Below, in pieces: positions 1 to 6,900 of a stretch of 9,169 nt of DNA. The stretch comes from Desulfuromonadales bacterium. Lineage in GTDB: Bacteria > Desulfobacterota > Desulfuromonadia > Desulfuromonadales > BM103. The stretch covers positions 1-9,169 of the forward strand of contig JAUWTX010000060.1 of the NCBI GenBank assembly GCA_030614505.1, read 5' to 3'. Position numbers and translations under genes: made by a program. Numbering within the stretch: position 1 is the stretch's first letter; the number at the start of each line of letters is the position of its first letter. The notes beneath the pieces are model-generated. The model was given only the letters and a program-made list of their open reading frames with translations, did not search any database and had not been told where the DNA came from.

Positions 1-3000
1 AATCCTGCCGCCCCGGCACCAATGACAACCATCGCCGACACAGGTTCTTTGCAGGAAGCGCTGCAGATTACCCGGCAGAGCATGCAGGCACTGCAGAATC
101 TGCAGGAGCAGACTTCGCGTCTGCATCAGCAGTTTCTGACCGGTCAGGAGTCGGCCACGCGTTCCTTCCTCAGTCTGGTGGAACAGCAAAATCGGCTGCT
201 GCAAGGTCAACCCCTGGTTTCTGTCTCCGCGGCTCCTGTCTCCGCACCGGTTGTGCAGGCGTCACCAGTTATCTCTACTCAGGTGTCAGTTTCTTCGAGT
301 CAGCCCCAGGTTTCTCCGAGCCAGACTGTTCCGGTACCTGTCGTGAAGGTTGCCTCTCCTGTTGTGCCCTCTGCGTCAACTACAGCTTCTGCCGTTGACA
401 GCAGTGCTGTCGCGGCAACGCTGCTCGCAGTGATCGCCGAAAAAACTGGTTATCCAGAGGAGATGCTGGAGTTGGAGATGACTCTCGACGCCGATCTCGG
501 CATCGACTCGATCAAACGCGTGGAAATTCTCTCCGCTTTGCAGGAAAAACTGCCCGAAGCACCGGCGGTCAAACCTGAGGACCTCGGAACTCTGCAGACA
601 CTCGGTCAGATAATTGAGCACTTAAGCGCCGGAATGGCAGTTTCGACAGTTGTGAAGACTGTTACGCCAGCAGCCACTGCGACCATCGACAGCTCACGGA
701 TATCGAGTGTTTTGCTCGAGGTGATTGCCGAGAAGACCGGCTATCCGATGGAAATGCTGGAGATGGAAATGGCTCTTGATACCGATCTCGGTATCGATTC
801 GATCAAGCGCGTGGAAATTCTCTCCGCATTGCAGGAAAAGTTACCCGAGGCACCAGCAGTCAAGCCGGAAGATCTTGGTGTGTTGCAGACTCTTGGCCAG
901 ATCGTAGAGTACTTGAGTGCCGGTATGACCTCTGAGCCTGTTGTGTCAACCACTGCTCAGGCTACAATCGCAGGAGTTGATGACGACAAGGCGATCGACA
1001 GCAATCAGGTTGCAACTGTTTTGCTTGAAGTGATTGCCGAGAAGACCGGTTATCCGATAGAGATGCTGGAGATGGATATGGCCCTTGATACCGATCTTGG
1101 TATCGATTCGATCAAACGGGTCGAGATCCTATCCGCTTTGCAGGAAAAACTGCCTGAAGCGCCAGCGGTCAAACCGGAAGACCTGGGTGTATTGCAGACG
1201 CTTGGCCAGATCGTCGATCATCTTACCGCTGCCGGCAGTAAGAGTTCTGAGCCAGCGAAACCATCGGCAGCGGCCAGCCCGCTTGATCGGGAGGCTGTGG
1301 CGACCACCTTGCTTGAGGTGATTGCCGAGAAGACCGGTTATCCAATGGAAATGCTGGACCTTGAGATGGCTCTTGATACGGATCTTGGTATTGATTCGAT
1401 CAAGCGCGTGGAGATTCTCTCCGCCCTGCAGGACAATCTGCCGGGCGCGCCGGCAATCAAGCCGGAACATCTGGGTACTTTGCAGACTGTCGGTCAGATT
1501 GTTGATTTTCTGGCGAGTGTCTCGGGTGCTACGGAACCTGCGGCAAAAACCGAAACTCCGTTCGAACTGCCATCGGTGGGCAGTGGCATCGAGCGTAAAG
1601 TTCTTAAAGCGGTCCCGTTGAAAGTTGGAAAGAACCGTGATTCACTCAACCTGCCTAAAGGTTCCGTAGTCTGGATCGGCGATGATGGCTCGGCTCTAAC
1701 GTCTGGTATTTGTCAACAGTTGGCAGCGCAAGAGCTGGTCGCCGAGAAAATCGATCTTAACCAGCTTGATGCCCTGGTGCCACCTGAGAAGCTGGCAGGG
1801 CTGGTTATACTGACCCCACAGGCGGGAGTTGATGATCTCTACATACAAAACACCTTCCGTCTAATGCAGCTGGCGGAACCGGCTCTGAATGCTACCGCTG
1901 AAAGGGCAAGTGCGGTTCTGGCGACGGTGTCACGTCTGAACGGTCGTTTCGGCCTGCCGAGTGGCGGACCAGTCAAGGATGCCCTCTCGGGTGGCCTGGC
2001 TGGACTGGCCAAGACCGCCGGGCACGAATGGCCCGAAGTCACATGTAGGGCCTTCGATCTTTCGACAGATCTGGATGATGTAGATAAGACGGCTGAAAGA
2101 CTGGTTGCCGAACTGCTCGTTGACGGCGCCCAGGAAATCGGTTTCTCAAACGATGGTCTGTATACCCTCAAACTGGTTGACGAATCACTGGCTGGCGAGC
2201 CACTCAAATCGCCGGTAAGTTATGGCGATGTGGTGGTGATCAGCGGCGGTGCCCGTGGTGTGACTGCTGAAGTGGCGATTGCTCTGGCGGCGTCCAGTCA
2301 GGCGACCCTGTTGCTGCTTGGTCGCAGTGATGAGCCGCAGACGGAACCAGCCTGGCTCAATGGTTTGAACAGTGAGGCCGAGATCAAAAAGGCGGTGATC
2401 GCCAATGCCGACGGTCCTCTCAAGCCGAGAGAGATTGGTCAGAAGTACCAGGAGATTCTCGGTAACCGTGAAATAAGGAGTACTTTACGGCGCATCAAGG
2501 ACGCTGGTGGTCAGGCAATCTATCGTTCCGTTGATCTGCGTGATGGCGATGCTGTCTTGACAGTTGTCAAGGACATCCGCGAGGAATACGGTCCGATCAA
2601 AGGATTGGTTCATGGTGCCGGGGTACTTGCAGATCGCTTGATTAAGGATAAAACGGCCACTCAGTTCGCGCAGGTTTACAGTACCAAGATCGATGGTCTG
2701 CGCAACCTGATTGCAGCTGTTGCCGAAGACGAGCTGCGCTTCATGGTGATGTTCTCGTCATCGACTGGTCGTTACGGTCGAACCGGTCAGGTTGATTACG
2801 CCGTGGCAAACGAGATTCTTAATAAGATCGCGCAGGAACAGGCCGGGCTGCGTCCCGACTGCCGCGTGCTTTCCCTGAACTGGGGGCCTTGGGACGGTGG
2901 CATGGTGACTCCGGCCCTGAAGAAAATCTTTGCCGGGGAAGGCGTCGCCGTCATCGATCTCAAAGCCGGTGCCGATTACCTGATTGAGGAGATTGCCACG

Positions 3001-3954
3001 CCGTCTGGCGGACCAGTAGAGCTGGTGATTCTTGGGGGCCGTGAAGAGGCCGCAGGCGCAGATCAGATCCAGACTCATGAGAATATCTATGTCTCCAGGG
3101 CGTTTGATCTGGAGATCTCCATCGAGCAGTACCCGTTCCTCAAGTCTCATGTCATAGACGGCAAGGCGGTTCTGCCGATGGCCATGCTTATCGAATGGAT
3201 GGCGCACGGTGCGATTCACAATAACCCCGGGCTGTGTTTCCATGGTTTCAACGACCTGCGCGTCCTCAAGGGTGTTTCCCTCGAACCGGGTCAGATTCAT
3301 ACCTTGCAGGTGATGACCGGCAAGGCGTTCAAGAGCGGCGGGGTGCATGTTGTGCCGGTGGAGCTTTCCGGGATCACGGCCTCCGGTCAGCAATTTGTCC
3401 ATTCCCGCGCCAGAATCGTGCTGGCGGCCAAGCTGCCGGAGAGTAAACCGGCCATGGAACGTCTGGAGCTGCCGACTTATAGCCGTTCCATTGAAGAGAT
3501 CTACCAGCCGGACCGGCTTTTCCATGGGGCCGACTTTCATGGCATCCGTGAAGTCATCGGTTGTTCCGATGACGGGATTGCTACGGTGGTCCGTCCTGCA
3601 CCGCGTCCGGAAGAATGGATCAACCAGCCACTGCGCAACTCCTGGCTGGCTGACCCCCTGGCCTTGGACAGCAGCTTCCAGATGATGATCCTCTGGAGCT
3701 TCGAACGCTACCAGGCTGGCTCCTTACCGGTTTTCGCCGGGCGCTACCGGCAGTACCAGGATAAATTCCCTGAAACCGGTGTAGAAATCAGAGTCCGTGT
3801 GACCAGCCAGAGTGTCAGCAAAGCGGCGGCAGAAATTGACTTTGTTGATCCGGCAAGCGGTACTTTGATCGCCCGAATCGAAAACTACGAATGTGTAATA
3901 GATGCCTCGCTGAATGCGAGCTTCCAGCGTAATAAGCTGCAGGGAGCTGCCTGA
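1..3954 (+). CDS. pfaA: PfaA-like PUFA synthase subunit, 5'-partial: ACP x4 - KR - DH
   Basis: C-terminal 1317 residues of a PfaA-type polyketide/fatty acid synthase; residue 1 is the Asn codon at base 1. The frame is open to the window edge, and the first ATG (base 22) follows an Ala/Pro linker, so I treat it as internal. Order seen: Gln-rich helix (about 15-70), Pro/Val/Ser linker, four ACPs (about 134-505), ketoreductase and dehydratase. The pantetheine serines are at 170, 267, 370 and 466, each in LGIDSIKR. The KR has an SGGARGVT nucleotide-binding loop from 748 and Lys896, Ser920, Tyr933 and Asn937 at the usual spacing. The C-terminal hot-dog DH has HxxxGxxxxP (His1050) and DxxxQ (Asp1223, Gln1227). 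The ACPs carry the growing acyl chain, the KR makes the beta-hydroxyl and the DH removes water. The usual N-terminal KS and malonyl-transferase are presumed upstream. Family assignment is strong; the product formed is unknown. Confidence 0.93.
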   Translation, partial: NPAAPAPMTTIADTGSLQEALQITRQSMQALQNLQEQTSRLHQQFLTGQESATRSFLSLVEQQNRLLQGQPLVSVSAAPVSAPVVQASPVISTQVSVSSSQPQVSPSQTVPVPVVKVASPVVPSASTTASAVDSSAVAATLLAVIAEKTGYPEEMLELEMTLDADLGIDSIKRVEILSALQEKLPEAPAVKPEDLGTLQTLGQIIEHLSAGMAVSTVVKTVTPAATATIDSSRISSVLLEVIAEKTGYPMEMLEMEMALDTDLGIDSIKRVEILSALQEKLPEAPAVKPEDLGVLQTLGQIVEYLSAGMTSEPVVSTTAQATIAGVDDDKAIDSNQVATVLLEVIAEKTGYPIEMLEMDMALDTDLGIDSIKRVEILSALQEKLPEAPAVKPEDLGVLQTLGQIVDHLTAAGSKSSEPAKPSAAASPLDREAVATTLLEVIAEKTGYPMEMLDLEMALDTDLGIDSIKRVEILSALQDNLPGAPAIKPEHLGTLQTVGQIVDFLASVSGATEPAAKTETPFELPSVGSGIERKVLKAVPLKVGKNRDSLNLPKGSVVWIGDDGSALTSGICQQLAAQELVAEKIDLNQLDALVPPEKLAGLVILTPQAGVDDLYIQNTFRLMQLAEPALNATAERASAVLATVSRLNGRFGLPSGGPVKDALSGGLAGLAKTAGHEWPEVTCRAFDLSTDLDDVDKTAERLVAELLVDGAQEIGFSNDGLYTLKLVDESLAGEPLKSPVSYGDVVVISGGARGVTAEVAIALAASSQATLLLLGRSDEPQTEPAWLNGLNSEAEIKKAVIANADGPLKPREIGQKYQEILGNREIRSTLRRIKDAGGQAIYRSVDLRDGDAVLTVVKDIREEYGPIKGLVHGAGVLADRLIKDKTATQFAQVYSTKIDGLRNLIAAVAEDELRFMVMFSSSTGRYGRTGQVDYAVANEILNKIAQEQAGLRPDCRVLSLNWGPWDGGMVTPALKKIFAGEGVAVIDLKAGADYLIEEIATPSGGPVELVILGGREEAAGADQIQTHENIYVSRAFDLEISIEQYPFLKSHVIDGKAVLPMAMLIEWMAHGAIHNNPGLCFHGFNDLRVLKGVSLEPGQIHTLQVMTGKAFKSGGVHVVPVELSGITASGQQFVHSRARIVLAAKLPESKPAMERLELPTYSRSIEEIYQPDRLFHGADFHGIREVIGCSDDGIATVVRPAPRPEEWINQPLRNSWLADPLALDSSFQMMILWSFERYQAGSLPVFAGRYRQYQDKFPETGVEIRVRVTSQSVSKAAAEIDFVDPASGTLIARIENYECVIDASLNASFQRNKLQGAA
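400..1515 (+). repeat. Array of four tandem ACP-encoding repeats
   Basis: Four ACP units of about 76 codons lie at 400-627, 691-918, 1000-1227 and 1288-1515. In each, the phosphopantetheine serine codon (508, 799, 1108, 1396) begins exactly 108 bases after the unit start. Each unit has the same skeleton: LL(A/E)VIAEKTGYP, DLGIDSIKRVEIL and LQT(L/V)GQI. Linkers of 20-27 residues rich in Ala, Ser, Thr, Pro and Val separate them, so serine-to-serine spacing is 97, 103 and 96 residues. Tandem ACPs are the hallmark of PUFA synthases; family work links copy number to product yield rather than to chain identity. Unit 4 is the most divergent, with GAPAIKPEHLG where the others have EAPAVKPEDLG. All four serines are intact, so all four look loadable. 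Confidence 0.95.
3941..3946 (+). promoter_or_regulatory. Ribosome binding site for the pfaC-like gene
   Basis: AGGGAG lies inside the last codons of the PfaA-like gene, with 10 bases between it and the ATG at 3957. The TGA stop (3952-3954) is two bases before that ATG, and a second purine run (GAGG, 3953-3956) abuts the start. The arrangement points to translational coupling and one mRNA for both subunits. There is no room for a separate promoter or terminator between the genes. Confidence 0.6.
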
Positions 3955-3956
3955 GG

Positions 3957-6900
3957 ATGAAACACGGCAAATCGGTTGCAATTGTCGGGGTCGGCGGCAT
4001 ATTTCCTATGTCACCGACCCTGGACCGTTTCTGGGAAACGATTACCGGCAACGTCGATACTTCGCGTCAGCCACCGCAAGGCCGCTGGCTTCTCGATCCC
4101 GACGAGGCCTTCGATCCGGCGATCGGCACGCCGGACAAGATCTATTCGAAAAAGGCTTGCTTTATCGATGACGAAATTGATCCGTCGTCGGTTAATGGCC
4201 TCGACATTGATGCTGATTTCCTGGCCGGTCTCGACCCGTTGTTCCGTCTGCTGCTGCGTGCAGGCCACCAGGCGTTCAGTGACGGTCAGGTTGACCAACT
4301 CGATCGCAACCGGGTTGGCATCATCATCGGCAATCTGGCGCTGCCTAGTGAACATTCCTCGACTATGGCCCGGAATTACCTCGGCCGCACTTTCGAAGAA
4401 AAGCTTCTCGGTTCTGAACGTCCCCAGGCTTCTGAAGACTCCCGTGGAGCTGAATACAAGTCGGAGCTGCCGTCAGTCGATCCACTAAATCGTTATGTGG
4501 CCGGTCTGCCGGCTGGCATCCTGGCCAAGTCCCTCGGTCTCGGTGGGACCTGCTATACCCTTGACGCCGCTTGCGCCTCGTCCCTTTATGCCATCAAACT
4601 GGCGGTCGATGAACTGCTGGCCGGACGAGCTGATGCCATGCTGACCGGCGGTTTATCGCGTCCTGACTCACTCTATACCCAGATGGGCTTCTCCCAGCTG
4701 CGTGCTTTGTCGCCATCAGGAACCTGTGCCCCTTTTGATGCCAAAGGTGACGGTCTGGTGGTCGGTGAGGGCAGCGGCATGTTTTTGCTTAAACGGACTG
4801 AGGATGCAGTGCGCGCCGGTGACCATATCTATGCCGTGATTCGCGGTATTGGTCTTTCCAACGATCTTGGTGGCAGCCTTCTGGCTCCCGCGTCCGAAGG
4901 GCAGTTGCGGGCGATGCGTGCTGCCTATCAGCAGGCAGGCTGGTCACCTTCTGATGTTGATATGGTTGAATGTCATGCCACCGGGACCCCGGTTGGGGAT
5001 GTGGTCGAATTCACCAGCTTGAAGAGTCTCTGGGATGCAGAGGATTGGCAACCGGGACAGTGTGTGATCGGTTCGGTTAAATCGAACATCGGTCATCTCT
5101 TGACCGCAGCCGGTTCTGCCGCCCTGATGAAAACCCTGCTGGCAATGAAAGAACGCACCCTGCCGCCGACTGCCAACTTTTCGCATCCGGCCAAAGGTGT
5201 TGATCTGGAGACGAGTCCGTTTCGCATTTTGCAGAAACCGAAGGCATGGAAGCCCCGCAAAAAGGGACAACCACGGCGGGCGGCTGTCAGTGCTTTTGGC
5301 TTCGGCGGTATCAATGCCCACCTGTTGATCGAAGAATGGATCCCGCATAAACCGGCGAAAAGTTCGGTTGCTTACCCACCATCATTCAAGAAGAAGAGTC
5401 AGCCTGTGGCCATTGTCGGCATGGGTGCTCATTACGGCCCCTGGACTTCGCTCACAGAACTGCGTAGCCGATTTTTGGGCGGTGATCCCGATGTTAAACC
5501 TGAACGTCCAGTACACTGGTATGGTGCTGAACAGAGCCGTTGGTTTGAGGCAGAGGGTTTAAATAAAACCGACTTCAAGGGTTTTTTCGTGCCTGAAGTG
5601 CATATCAAGCCTGGCGCCTTTCGCATCCCACCCAAAGAGATTGAGGAGATGCTGCCCCGTCAGTTGCTGATGCTCAAGGTCGCCGATGAGGCACTGCAAG
5701 ACGCCGGGCTGAAGAAGGAGGACCTGCTCTTTACCGGAGTTTTCATCGGTACCGGTCTGGACCTCAACGCCACCAGCTTTAGCTTCCGTTGGGGAATTCA
5801 GAAATTTGCCCGTCAGTGGGCGAAACAACTCGGTCGCGAGCTTTCCGATACAGAACTCAATGAATGGATTTCTGCCCTGCGCGAGTCAGCCGGTCCGGCC
5901 TTAAGTGCCAACCGGGTCATGGGGGCGCTTGGCAGTGTCGTTGCCAGTCGGGTGGCCAAGGAGTTTAAGGTTGGCGGTCCCAGCTTTACCCTGTCCAGTG
6001 AGGAGAATTCTGGTCTGAGGGCTCTTGAAGTAGGGGTTCGCGCCCTGCAGGAGGGTTCCATCAACCGAGCGATTGTCGGTGCTGCCGATATGGCTGGAGA
6101 TCTGCGTGCGGTGCTTGGTCGACACGTGGCGCTTGGTCGGCATGCGGTACAGGCGTTTTCCAAAAGCGCCACGGTACGCCCCTTCGACAAACATGCCGAT
6201 GGCACTGTGATCGGTGAGGGTGCGGCGGCGGTGATCCTCAAGCGGCTCGACGATGCCCAGCAGGATGGTGACCGGATCTACGCAATTATCAAGGGAGTCG
6301 GTACTGCAACTGGCGGTCAGGTCGAGGCGGAGTTGCCAGACAGAAGTACCTACTCGCTCTCCGTTGAACGGGCCAATCGAGAGGCTGATATGGCTCCGGA
6401 ATCGGTCAGTTACCTGGAAACTAATGGGAGTGGCCTGGCCGTTGAGGATGAACTGGAAGCCAATGCCCTCGGTACATTTTTCGGTGCCAGGCAGACGCAA
6501 AACCCTTGCTACATCGGTAGCGCCAAGGCTGATATCGGCCATGCCGGGGCTGCTTCCGGGCTGGCTTCGCTGATCAAGACGGCACTCTGTCTGGACCAAC
6601 AGATTCTGCCGCCCTTACGCAATTTGCAGACGATGCGTTACGATTGGGTGCGCGGCAAACGCAGCTTTATAGCTCCGGAGGCGGCTCAGTTCTGGTTGCG
6701 CAACCGGGTCGAGGGCCCGCGCCGGGCACTGGTCAGTGGTTTCGGTGTTGATGGAACCTGCTCCCATGTTTTGCTCGAGGGTGTGGAGGATAAGGCAGGG
6801 CGAACCAGATCATCGTTTGATGAACGTCCTCTCGGAGCACTTGATGAGGGTCTTTTCGCTCTCGAAGCAGACAACGTTGACGGCTTGCTCACGAAGATCT

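Noticed and set aside
22..24. ATG at 22 as the true start of the first gene
   Set aside because: The frame is open upstream to base 1 with a linker-like NPAAPAP sequence, no clear ribosome binding site precedes it, and PfaA proteins normally carry KS and acyltransferase domains before this point.
2758..3540. 260-codon open frame on the minus strand
   Set aside because: It is antisense to the KR and DH coding region and has no recognisable motifs; a shadow of the sense gene.
3976..4488. 170-codon plus-strand frame overlapping the start of the pfaC-like gene
   Set aside because: It is an out-of-frame shadow, rich in Arg and Ser, overlapping the well-supported ketosynthase N-terminus.
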